64,000 nucleotides of DNA, from NCBI GenBank assembly GCA_030268105.1, contig BSDZ01000089.1, positions 930,001 through 994,000 on the forward strand. Direction: 5' to 3'. Each line of letters starts with the position of its first letter. Within the stretch, counting starts at the first letter, position 1. The notes beneath the pieces are model-generated. The model saw only the letters and a list, made by a program, of their open reading frames with translations, was not told the DNA's origin and ran no database searches. This DNA comes from Volvox africanus. Lineage: Eukaryota > Chlorophyta > Chlorophyceae > Chlamydomonadales > Volvocaceae. Positions 12,401-23,358 of this stretch are shown here, piece by piece. Both the position numbers and the translations under genes were made by a program.

Positions 12401-15400
12401 AGGGGGAAAGAGGCGAGTCGTGGCGGTGCTGAACAAGGCAACACAGACTGCCTGTCCCGATTACGGGAGCTCGTACGGACGATGCGGAAGGGGCTCCTCT
12501 CCGGCACTGACCACAGTGTATACCCCGTATATCGCAAGATGTCGCCCACCTTACCCTCCTCCCCAGACTCCTCCTCCCCAACCTCTACCCCACTCGCTGA
12601 CGTGCACTTGCGCTCACCAGCACAGGCTCGGGGTCCTTAGGGCTGTTGGAGTGCAGCACGCTGTAAATGGTGTTCAGGGACTTGAGCGCATCCACCGCCA
12701 CGTATTTGCAGCCCAGAGCGGACTCCAGCTCCGCCACCCCCGATCTGGGGTCACCTTTGGCAGCATGGAAGGGGCGGGGTGGAGAAGAGGGGAGAAGGGG
12801 AGAAGGGGAGGAGGGGAGGAGGGAGGAGGGAGGAGGGAGGAGGGAGGAGGGAGGAGGGAGGAGGGAGGAGGGAGGAGGGAGGAGGGAGGAGGGAGGAGGG
12901 AGGAGGGAGGAGGGAGGAGGGAGGAGGGAGGAGGGAGGAGGGAGGAGGGAGGAGGGAGGAGGGAGGAGGGAGGAGGGAGGAGGGAGGAGGGAGGAGGGAG
13001 GAGGGAGGAGGGAGGAGTATAAGATCCCTAAAGGCTCATCCGTAGCAACGGATAACAAACCTTTCTATCGCTGCACCGTTGCAGATGTGGCCTGGTGGCG
13101 GACTGGTGTTGATTCAACCTCCTCCTTCTTCCAACCACCTACTTCACCTCCCGCCCTGCTTCTCACAATCGCAACAACACCCCGCCACATACACATACAC
13201 ATACACATACACGTACACACACGCACATGCCCGTCTTACCCCCACCTGAGTTCACTAGGGAGATGCCAATCCAGTAGTCGGGTTCGCAGTACCCTGGCTC
13301 TATGGATCGCGCTCTTCGGAAGTGGCTTAGCGCGGCCCCCTGGTCCCCCCGCCGCCGCTGCAGGATGCCCAGGTTGAGCTGAACCTTGGCGCTGGTGGGG
13401 CACACCTGCCGCCGGCCGGGTGGGGGGAGGGGGAGGGGGCTGAATAGGAGGGTGGACTCAATGAGTGGTGGCAGACCTGTCAACTAAAAATGTTCGCGCA
13501 GCTGACTCGCTGTTGCCGTCGCCAAGGCGTTACGTGGCTGGGTTGTGCTCACATAAGACAGCGAGGACGCCGAGGGAACGATTACCGCCGGTCAAGGCAA
13601 CAGTGACCGGTCTCATGTACTCACTGACCCACACACTGACCCACACACTGACCCACCCGGGCGGCGGACTCGAACAGCGCTTCCTCCGTCCTCCAGTCCC
13701 AATTCCGCTGCCAGGTGCGAATGGCGTACAAAAACAGCACGGCAGCCATGACGGCGTACGTAACAGCCGTACGGACTCGGCGCGTCGCAACGATGCGGCC
13801 GATGATGGCGGCGCAGCCTTCACCAGCTCTCCCCGGACTGCCTCCTCGTGAAGAGCACTGACCGGCTGTCGTACCGTCCGCCGCCATCCCAACGGACGCT
13901 CCGTCGCCAGTACCCTCCTCTCCTCCGTTCTGTCCGCTTCCCGATCCGCGTCTACTGGCGGAGGGACCCTTGGTGGTGGCTGCCGTTGCCGGCGGCTGTG
14001 TGTACGGTGGCAGCTCCGCTACCCTCGCCACTGGCAGCTTCGCATCTGCCGTTGCTTCGTTATCCCCCGCCGCCCACAGCAGCACTCCGGAGAGCAGCTC
14101 CGAAACCAGCAAGCAGAAGCCAATTGAGGGGAAGTACAGCAGCCTCTCACCTGCGCTTTACGGCCCCGACATCCCGCAAGGTGCCTGTCGAGCGCTGAAA
14201 GAAAAACAGCGTCCACTATCACTATTACTATACACAACTAGCAAACCCGATTTTGTTACCAACTATCAACTATTACTCGTTACCATAACTGAACGCCTGC
14301 AACGGTCCGCTCTGGGGCCCTTCAGCACGTGTAACGAGGGAGGGGCCCAGCACGCGGTGTTTGCTTTGCAGGGCCCTATGTCCGGATTCTAAGTAACCGG
14401 AACAGCCGTTGGGGAACGCGCATGTGCCGGGTCAGTGTCCCGTGGACCGTACATAGGGCCCTAATGAGCAAAGCCCCCTGGAAATGCCCCCACCCCACCC
14501 TCACCAATGAACGTCCCCACGTAGAAAAGGACGTTGGAGGCCGGAAGGAACGGGCCCACCACTAAACCCGCCACGACGAACAGCCGCCAGCGCGCAGCCC
14601 ACAGGTGCAGAGCATCACCCGTCACCTCCTCCTCCTCCTCCTCCTCCTCCTCCACCACCACAGCTCCCCGCCTGCCACGGGGCACTCCCAACACCTCCTT
14701 CAGCGGCCGCTGCCGCTCCAGCTGCTCGGCCACTCCACCCCCCACAGCCGCCGCCGCTGCTACTGCTGCTGCTAGCCGCCGCAATGGAGGCGCTCCAGGG
14801 ACAGCACTCTCTGTCGCAGCGTCAATATTGGCACAGTTATCCGATACAGCTGCCCCAGACGACGTCGTGATGTCATCGCCGCCGGGCTTGCTGCCCCTCC
14901 GTCGCCGGATAAGCAGCCCACTAACATCCGCCGCCGGCCCCGCTGCCACGGCAAAGGGTTTTCCTCCCGCCGCCTCCACCCTCTTCTTCCCCTGCGTCCG
15001 CTCCTGGCCCGTTACCGCCGCCGCTGCCGCCGCCGCCGCCGCGCGGCACCACGTTGCCACCACCCCCCAGGGTCGCGCTGCCATTAGCATCACCGTGAGG
15101 TAGGAGTATAACGCCGCTGTGAGAGCGTTCCTCGGGTCCGTGAGTCTCGAGATCATGGGCACGCAGTCGAAGGACCAGTCGGCGGAGAGGTGGATGGGCA
15201 ACAGCAGCAGCCCCGCGTAACGCGCGTGCAGGTGGCCAGTGGAGAGGAGTCGCTCCAGGGGGGACGTGGAGAAGGCGATGGGGTTCTCCACCTGGACGTT
15301 GGGGCGGGGGGGGGACAAAATATCGCCGGGGAAAACATGAAGAAAAAGATGAAGGAAAAGAAGGCGGCGGAGGATAAAACCACATCACTTTCGGCTTCAA

Positions 15401-18400
15401 CTTTATGGTTTGAGAGCAGTGCGGGCTGCCTTCACCATTGGTGCGCACGAGCACATACAGCGAAGCAGCTTCCACGCGGTCGCACTTGATCAACTGCGGG
15501 ATACAGGTAGAGGGGGCGAGCTGTCTCCCTTATCAGCGGCCCCCTCCCCTCCCCCCTCCAGACTCCCCCACCAGCGGGAGGGGAGGGGCCCTTCCTCACC
15601 TTGCGGTGGATCCGCACCAGCTGGTCGACGGCAACCCAGCTACGCAGGCGGACATAACACAACCCCACCGCCGCCACCGCCGCCATCCGCATCCCCTTCG
15701 GCTCCTCGACTACTGCCCAAAACAACAGACGGAGAAACCGCCGAAGAAGTGATGGCGAAAGATGCGGGGGCGCCGCCGCCGCCATGGCCTCTGCAATTCC
15801 CTTGCCGCCCCGAATATCACTTCGCATCGTACGATGGTCATCGTCCCACTCGGTGACGACAGCGGGGATAAGCAGCACGTCCGCGGCAATCATGCACCCC
15901 AGCACCGTGATGCCAATCTCCTTAGCCAGCGCCGCCGCCAGCGCCAGCGCCGCCGCGACGGCAATTTTGACCCAATGCGCCGCCACTGCCCCACGTGTCC
16001 AGCGCTCCGCGACACGAGCCGCAGCGGCGGCCTCCGCCGCGTGAATGTACGACATCACGGCGGGAAGGGACAGCGCGGCGCAAAGCAGCTCTGCATGCCC
16101 CACTACCCCCGCCACCGCCTCAGTATGTACGGGGTGTACGGCGAAGGCCAGACCACTGAACCACGCTGGGAAATGCAGTTGCGGGAAAAGCCGGGCAGCC
16201 TCCATCGCTGCTGTAGTCGTCATCACAGCCTTTCGATTCCCGCGGTTGCTCGCCACACCTGAGCTCCTTGACGGTGCCGCCGCCGCCGCCGCCGGCACTG
16301 CCGACCTCCGCCTCCTGCGTATTCCAGTCCCTGAGGACGCCGCCTCGTGCGCATTCGCGGCTCTATCGCTAGCGGCCTCACTAACTTCGTTTCCTGTGTA
16401 CGGAACTCGTGACTTGAACTGGGGCTCCGACCCATGGGTCTGTTGTTGCTGTTGCTCGGCACCACGCTGTTGCTGCATTCCCCGCTCCAGGTGCCGCCAC
16501 GGCCTTCTCCGAGACAGCCCGCGCCGCGAGCACACGAGCAGAGGACCTGGTCGCCACCGCCGCAGAAGCAAAAAGTACGTCAGCCTGAGAGAGGGAACCG
16601 TCAGCCCCCATACCAGGGTCCAGAAAGCAGGGGGGGCGGAAGATGGAGCGGCGTTCAAAAACACAACGGTCGTCACGTGGGGGATCACGTGCGTGTATGC
16701 CGCGACAGAGAAAGGTGACATGCGCTGGGGGGGGGCGCTGAGGGCTGAGCAGCAGCTGGTCTTAGGACGCAACAGAAAAATGGCGTCAGCGGGGCATCCG
16801 TTTGCTGATACGGCCATTACCATATGGCTCATTAGCTCAATAAAATGGACACAAACACACACAAATACGAGGGGGAGGGGGAAGGGGAGGGAGACGAACA
16901 TCGAAACGCTGGGAAGGGGAGGGGGAGGGGCCGCACCGCGCACCGAGCACGTCACCGGGGCCTGGGTGGCTTTCCCTCGGGGACGTATCCTTTAAAAGGC
17001 TTCGGGTATTAGGGTTACAAGGCTTAGGCTTAGGGTTTAGCCCCCGCGATCATGAAGCTAACCCACGCTCCCTGCCCCCTCCCCTCCCTCCTCTCGCTCG
17101 TTTTACAAGTTCTTGACACATGGGAAGCCCAGGGCCCTCCCCCTCCTCGTCCTGTTCTTCCTGCCGACACCCGTGCCCCACCTGCACACCATAGCGCTCA
17201 CTAGCGCGTGCCAAATCACATTACTGATGTGAAATAAAAGGGGGTCCAGCCCCCGCCTGGCCGCCTCGTCCTCCTCGTACGGCAGCCGGGTCCGGCTGCG
17301 GCGGGCTGCAGGCCGAAGTAGGTGGCGCGGGGGCGGCATGTCTGGCTCTGGGTTTCCCATTCCGCAATGTACATCCAAAACCTTTTGCAATACCACGTTC
17401 TGCGCGTCTGCTCGACTTCCGAACAACCGTGTGATTTCGGAGCCATAAGTCACCCCTAACGCTCTCCACGTGCGCCCTCACCCCCCGAAACACAAGCCCC
17501 TACGCTCGGAGTGCTGCCGGGCCACCTGACAGCCCGGTGGAGTGAGGATAACCGCGGTCCTGGTTGCAGCATTGCCTGATTAGGAAGCTCCCCGCCCCTC
17601 CCATCCCATCCCATCCCTTGGATCGCTACAGCTCCCAGACCCCCCAGGCGGATGTGATAGTGATAGTTCGGATTGGTGATGGTGATGGTGATGGTTATGG
17701 TGGTGGTGGTGGTGGTGGTGATTTTGTTGTTGGTGTCGGTGGTCGTGGCAGTGATGGTGCTGTGGCATAAGACCCACCCATAACCTCCCGCCTCCAAGGC
17801 TCCGGCAGCGCTGTCCAGGCCTTCCTCAGCAGCCGGAAGGATAGCACGGTGAGGGGCCGCCAGGACTTGTGGCTCTGAGCCGAAGAGATGGGCTGACCCC
17901 TGATAGCGGGGCGAGGGCGTGAACGGGAAAAGGAGAGGAGAGGGGGGCTGCAGCGAGGGAGATGTGGACGACAATGGACTCAGGCTCAGGAAGAGCCCGG
18001 AAGGGAGAGGGAGGGGGGATGCCGCATACACGAGCACTTCCACACACCCCGCAGAGCGGGAGGGGTAAAAGGGGGAAGAAGAAGAATCGAGACCTGACAC
18101 TGCTGTAGACGCTGCTATAATCAAATGGGGGGGAGAGTCCCCCCCCATATAGATGGTCCGAAGGGGAGTTTGGGGGGTCGGGAAGGGTGAGGGTAAGAGG
18201 ATATGAGCATATTCCCTCCTAGTCCTGCCGTACCCTGCTGCTGATGGCGGCTCACCAAAAGTCATTGACCAGCAGGCCCCACAATGGATTGCTGTCGGAG
18301 GTGACGTCGCCGTTGTAGATCTGAGGGCGCGCGGTTGTGGATTGAAGCAGACAACGAGCGGTAGGTACGTTATCGCCGTTGAGTAGAGCTCGAGGGTCAC

Positions 18401-18752
18401 AGGTATGCTTAGCTAGCCTAGCTAGGACATGCAAACTTCCAATACCGGATCCCAATCATACATCTAATTTAAGAATGAAATTCGAATGTGTGCGTACGTG
18501 TTGTCAATTGGAGTGTTTCACCCATCCTTCGGTGTCAGCTGCTGCGTCTGTCAAACTTCTATTACACGGTATATGGGACACACCGTGATTAACAAGGTTT
18601 ACAACAACACATTTCTTAGTATTCATATTTGAAAGCAGTCAGCTCACCACCGCGAAGCTGTCATCGAACGCAAAGTTTGCTGGGATGGAGTTCAAGTACA
18701 CGATTACTGCAACAACTGCACATACCAATTCACCTAATCTGTCAAGCTGCAT
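9423..18752 (-). CDS. TMTC-type multispanning ER membrane protein with TPR repeats
   Basis: TMTC proteins are ER membrane glycosyltransferases; animal members O-mannosylate cadherins through a polytopic N-terminal half followed by lumenal TPRs. Exons (minus): 18752-18648 (start MQLDRLGE; VYLNSIPANFAFDD), 18320-18256 (LLVNDFW), 17899-17778 (SHKSWRPLTVLSFRL), 17305-17182 (HISNVIWHALVSAMVC), an exon ending at 15600 whose start is unresolved between about 16600 and 16200 (AFAVHPVHTEAVAGVVGHAE; LAKEIGITVLG), 15291-14505 (ENPIAFSTSP; ADWSFDCVPMIS; PASNVLFYVG), 14150-13657 (ERLLYFPSIGFCLLVSEL; WQRNWDWRTEEALFESA), 13405-13246 (TPR), 12754-12618, 12214-12110, 11571-11421, 10849-10585 and 9828-9423. 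Every join except that one was phase-checked. The conserved acidic pair after NFAF and the HPVHTEA loop are present. Odd: an Ala/Ser-rich loop with nine Glu in a row (14630-14660) inside the DUF1736 exon, and a C-terminal region (exons 10-13) with no TMTC motif I recognise, though joined in phase. Function in algae is inferred. Confidence 0.9.
9925..10080. repeat. AT-rich TATACA/CATATA microsatellite
   Basis: Alternating TA and CATA units followed by TGTGT-rich sequence, within the last TMTC intron. Confidence 0.85.
10337..10567. repeat. long polypyrimidine tract (purine on the TMTC sense strand)
   Basis: About 230 bases of CT-only sequence on the plus strand, built of TCTCTC and CCCCCTT blocks, in the last TMTC intron just after the exon ending at 10585. 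Mirror-symmetric purine/pyrimidine tracts of this length can form triplex DNA. Confidence 0.9.
12780..13017. repeat. GGAGGAG heptamer array
   Basis: A purine-only tract that settles into an almost perfect 7-base unit (GGAGGGA phase) for about 200 bases, in the TMTC intron between the TPR exons at 13246 and 12754. The sense strand of the gene is pyrimidine-only here. The run of GG steps could form G-quadruplex or triplex structures. Confidence 0.95.
17011..17040. repeat. degenerate telomere-like TTAGGG cluster
   Basis: Several TTAGGG/GGCTTAGG fragments occur together in the TMTC intron next to the exon ending at 17182. They are too short and divergent to call a telomeric array. Confidence 0.4.
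17647..17762. repeat. GGTGAT/GGT microsatellite
   Basis: GTGATG and GGTGGT units in the TMTC intron after the exon ending at 17778. They give spurious poly-His and poly-Gly frames. Confidence 0.85.
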
Positions 18753-19184
18753 TTTTATGTTTCATATGATACTCGACTTTTAATGACAGGTGCTGAGCAA
18801 AAACAGTTGGTGAAGGATCACATAAGCAGTATAACTGTGCATTGTATTTAGATGAAAAACCACAGATACAGTCCCAAATATCAAGATAGACTAACAGATG
18901 TTTCCTCTGTATTTTGCAGGCGTTTCGGAGCGGTCTCCGAGCACGCAGCACGGAGCACCCGACGGGACTACCTCGTCAGGTTTCACAAGACTTGGATGCT
19001 GTTTATTTCCCAATTTTATGGTCTCCATAGTTACATACTTAGTATATGTAACCGGACGCAGGATAGATAAGTCGTTCTTGGAACAAGTTCTTGGCTCACC
19101 GACGAATAGCTGAGTGGATACATTTGTAATTTTTTATATTTTGGCTATGAACTCATCATTTTAACGTAGTATTTCTTTCCTCCA
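18753..19184. promoter_or_regulatory. shared divergent promoter region of TMTC and NOB1
   Basis: Only 432 bp separate the TMTC start codon (18752, minus) from the NOB1 start codon (19185, plus). Both promoters and 5' leaders must fit here or within first introns. No TATA box is convincing on either side; the part nearest NOB1 (19120-19180) is T-rich. Confidence 0.6.
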
Positions 19185-22100
19185 ATGTCGTGGGCTGCCA
19201 TCGCGAAGTCGGCGTCGGCGCCAGCCGCCTACACCTCGACACCGCCTCCAACTGCTGAAGAACGCATAGCAGTCGTTGACACAAATGCAATCATTAGCGG
19301 CTTGCGTTTAGAGCACCTCGCGGATCGCTATTGCACCATCCCCGAAGTCGTTGCAGAGGTCAGGGACAAACAATCACGCGCGTTCCTTTCAACACTGCCT
19401 TTCTCCTTGGATGTTCGAGAACCAAACGATGAATCCATCAAAGCAGGTACAGTCTCCACTGCAGTCGAAAACCGCGTCGCACATAAGCGCCGAGGGAAAC
19501 ATCTGACAACATTTTAACCACCATCTAACTGTCGTCCTCCTCACTTGCGCATCCCAGCTTGCTCACCTAATCAGCCTCATCTCTCTGTACCGCATCAAAA
19601 ACTCTGCCCCGCAGTCCAACGCTTCGCTCGCGAGACTGGTGATATCCACTCCCTGTCGGCAGTCGACTTGAAGCTGCTGGCGTTGGCGCACACCTTGGAA
19701 GTTGCCGTACACGGCACCTTGCACCTTAGGGAGCACCCTGTGCAGGTGGGGTCAGGGGTAGCGATCTGGGAAACGGCGAGTCCACTGACACCCGCTTCTT
19801 CCATGACAACCTGGAACTGGCCTCACGTAGGCAGGCAGGCAGGCAGGTGATCCCAGGGCCTTAATATACTCCCAAACCTTAGTACGGAGCGAATCAGTAC
19901 TTATGACCGCCGGTGCAGCTCCTCGTTTCCCACTGTCCCTCCGCACTGTCCCTCCGCACTGCGTTTCTGACCGCATGTCGCTGAGTTGTGTCTCCGCCCG
20001 CCGCCGCCATCCCCTCTGCCCGATGGAGCCCTCAGGTCCGCACTTTCGAGAAGCACAAGTCCCGGCCTCGTGCATTGCCCGGCTGGGGCAAGGTGTCGAA
20101 CCCAGATGACTGGAAGGTGGTGGACGAAGCACCGCAGGAGCAGCTCACGAATGCGTCAGGTGCGTCGGTCTCACTTGCTAGGCTGCATGTGCGGCCACAA
20201 GGTTGCCGGCTGACAGGGGTGGGCCCTTCCCGAGGACCTGAGGGACTGATGACGAAGGACTCGAGATGGCATCATCAGGTCTGGGGCAGCGTTGTTGATG
20301 TCGGGCCTGGTGGGGAGTCCGCATGGGCTGGGGGATGCACTCCGGTGGGTAATGAGGGGGACGTACGAGACTCGGCCTGGATGCGGCTCGGGGGAATTCC
20401 TAGATCGGGTCGTCGTGCGGCCCTCATCGTGGGTAGAAGGGAAGGTCACGCATGGAGAAGAGGGGAATTGAAGGGAGTGGCTCTGGGAATAGGGAAGGAA
20501 GAGAATGGATGGGGGCCGCCTCCTTTTCCTGGAAACTGTCTGATGCGGGATGCAACACGGTCACCGCGGTCCCTCGCTTACGCCGTCGGCCAAAAGGCGG
20601 CCCTGGGATCCAGGGGTGGGAACAGAAGGGAAGTGAGGAACGCGGGTGAGAGGATTGCCACGAGTTAAGCGCAGTTTCACTCTCCTGGGTCATTGAGGGT
20701 CGCTGTGGACTCGTGGCCCTTGCCTCTTTTGGCGCAGGTCGTCAAAGTCGCATTATCGCGGGGGTGCAGTCGCTGTCCCTAGGCGGGCAGGAGCAGGAGC
20801 CGAAGCTCCCGTCACCACAGCTGCTATCGCCACCGCCACCACAGCAACAACCGTCGCCGCCGTCGGTTTCGGAGCAGGCTCCTGTTCTGGCACAACCGCA
20901 GCCACAACCACAGCCGCCAAAGGCGCCCGTTCTGCCGTTGCCCCTGCCACAAGCAGGCGTAGAGGATGAGTCAGATGATGATGATGAAGATGATGATAAG
21001 GACGACGACGGGGGCTGGGAGACAGCATGCAAGAGCCGTAACGCGGCGCGGCGAAAGCAGCGGAAGCAGCGGCGGCGCCAGGCCTGGCTGGAACGGCAGC
21101 AGCAGCAGCAGCAGGCGTCAGCAGCCGCAGCATTCCGCGGTTTCCTCGGGCCGCCTTCAACATCCAGCGGGCTGAACGGCCAGGAAACCTCAGCTGCGGA
21201 AAACGCGACTGCACCGTCACATCTGCAGCAGCAGCAGCACCTCCACCAGTTGGAGCAACCCGTAGCTGCTGTTTCCTCAGAAAAGGAGGCAGGAAATGGT
21301 TTCGGAGCACTCTCAGAGGACGGGGGGACGCGCTCAGGCGACGGTGGATTAGAAGGCGAGCATGAGGCCGAAGATGACGTTGAGGCTAATGAAGGAGAGG
21401 AGGGGGAGGAGGAGGAAGAGGCTGAGGAAGGGGAGGGCTTAGAACTGGTGACCGAGGAGGAGGACGAGGACGACGAGGAGGAGGAGCATGATGACGGCTT
21501 TAGTGAGACGGGCACAACTACCACTGGTATCACGGACGTGACGGTGACGGCGACGGCGACCGGCACAGCGCCGTCAGTGGCGGGTACGGATGCGAAGTGG
21601 CGGCCCAACACGAGCTCCCACGTGTTCACTATAACGGCAGACTTTGCTATGCAGAACGTGATGCTGCAGATGGGGCTCCGACTCGTCAGCCGAGACGGCA
21701 AGCATATCCACCGGTGGGTCTGTGGTGGGGAGCGTGGGTTCCCCCTTGATGGGGAACGTCCCATATACATCAAGACCAGCATGAACATTGATACGCGCAT
21801 CAGCGTGACTATAAACACAAATGTTCACGTAAACTTCCCCCCGCTCAGGGTGCGTCAATGGGCGCTGCGCTGCTCTGCCTGTTTCTTCGTCACCAAGGAG
21901 GTTGGGCGGCTGTTCTGCCCCCGCTGCGGCAACATGACCATGGACAAGGTGGAGGTCTCGGTGGGCGCCAACGGCGCAGAGTTCTTCGGAGTGACCAAAA
22001 AGTTCATTCTACGAGGTACCCGCTTCTCATTACCCAAGCCCAAGGTGAGGATCTACGGGGCCGGGGGGGGTGTTGCGGCCAGTGACGACAGGGGGCGCAT

Positions 22101-23358
22101 GGAGTCATGATGCACTGTGCTGACGGGAGACCCCCCATGGATCGGTGACCCTGCTGTAGTGGAAGGCGCTGTTTGCCTCGCTCGATCTCCCACTCACCGT
22201 TGGGCGTTGGGACGGCACGCGCGCGAGGTCGCATCGTGGAACAACTGAAGCAGGGTGGAGCATTCGGTTGGCGCCTCATCGCAGCCTCATCGTTTTATCC
22301 GTTGGTGTAAAACAATCACGATCTCAGCCGGCGCCCGGAGCACCGTGTCACATAGGCCCCCGGGGGACAAGTCAGTGACGCCAACAGATCTCCCACCCTC
22401 ACCGGCGCGTCCGCCCAGCCCCCCGGAGTCTACGTCCCGTCCCTCCCCCTCCCTCCCTTTCACCCCCCATCTCCTCATCCCAGGGTGGGCGTGGCGCCCG
22501 CTCCAATCCCGTACTCCGCGAGGATGTGCTGCTGGCCCGCACGGGGGCGCTCAACGGCCGGCGGGCGCGTGGTGGTAGCGGGAAGAAGGCGGTGGCGGGC
22601 GAGCTCGACCCCTTCGCTCCGGAATTCGGGAGTGAGACCTGGCACCAGGCGGCGGCGCCTAGCGGGAGAGCTGGGGGCCGGAGCGGGGTGAGTATCGGGA
22701 ATGTGACCCGCGGGTCGGTGGGTGATACATGTAAACGTTTGGCATGACGGGATTAGTTGATGGACTGTTTGGAAAGGTGGTCGATGCACGGGGTATGCTA
22801 CCTGCGGAGGTTCGATGTACGACTCCGAGGTTCTTCCAGTAGCAAGGGGCAAGGCGCTGTTAAGGGGCAAGGCGCGTTTGTGTTGTCATCACTTACCTCG
22901 CTGCTGTTTTTCTGTAGGGGGACATGAGGCGCTGTTTCCCTCCCACCCTCCCCTGAAAGGTGTCGTTTTTCGTTCCGTGCGCGTGTGTGTATGTGTCTGT
23001 ATGGGGGAAACACACGGCTTAGTATGTACCACTTAGTACGGCGTATGTACGCATGTATGTATGTAAGTGTGTGTGTATGTACTGCTTGGGTGTGTCCGCA
23101 TCGCCGGCATGACAATCAGTTCTCTTCCCGGACTGAGCGGCGCAGCACCTTACCACCACACCTCACCTCGTCTCGCCCGCTTCTCCGCGAACCGAATACA
23201 CACACACACACATACCACTACCACCACTATTAATCCACCACCACCTTATCCCCCCCCCCCCGACCTTATCCCGGCAGGTCCCCGCGGGTGTGTTGCTGAG
23301 CTCCTGGAAGAACAACCCCAATGAGGTCAAGCCGCAGCGTAAGAGCAGGCGCAAGTGA
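19185..23358 (+). CDS. NOB1: NOB1, 20S pre-rRNA D-site endonuclease
   Basis: NOB1 cuts the 3' end of 18S rRNA in cytoplasmic pre-40S particles. Exons 19185-19446, 19615-19745, 20036-20159, 20738-22044, 22484-22687 and 23278-23358 join in phase to 702 codons plus TGA. The PIN domain starts at AVVDTNAIIS (metal-binding Asp32) and runs through CTIPEVVAEVRDKQSRAF and SLSAVDLKLLALA. PGWGKVSNPDDWKVVDEA follows. Exon 4 begins with a long Gln/Pro-rich then Asp/Glu-rich low-complexity region. The C-terminal zinc ribbon has Cys551/554 and Cys566/569 (LRCSACFF, FCPRCGN), then LPKPKGGR, typical of the family. At 702 residues it is well above the roughly 400 of animal and yeast NOB1; the acidic insert accounts for the excess. 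The start is the first ATG, with the PIN strand right after it. Confidence 0.95.

Noticed and set aside
12420..13058. Glu/Gly/Arg and Pro/Ser repeat proteins
   Set aside because: Artefacts of the GGAGGAG array in a TMTC intron.
14534..15103. Long plus-strand frame opposite the TMTC DUF1736 exon
   Set aside because: Low-complexity Ala/Ser/Thr shadow of the GC-rich TMTC coding strand; no family motif.
20742..21818. 358-codon minus-strand frame opposite NOB1
   Set aside because: Ser/Cys/Gly-rich mirror of the acidic and Gln-rich NOB1 insert.
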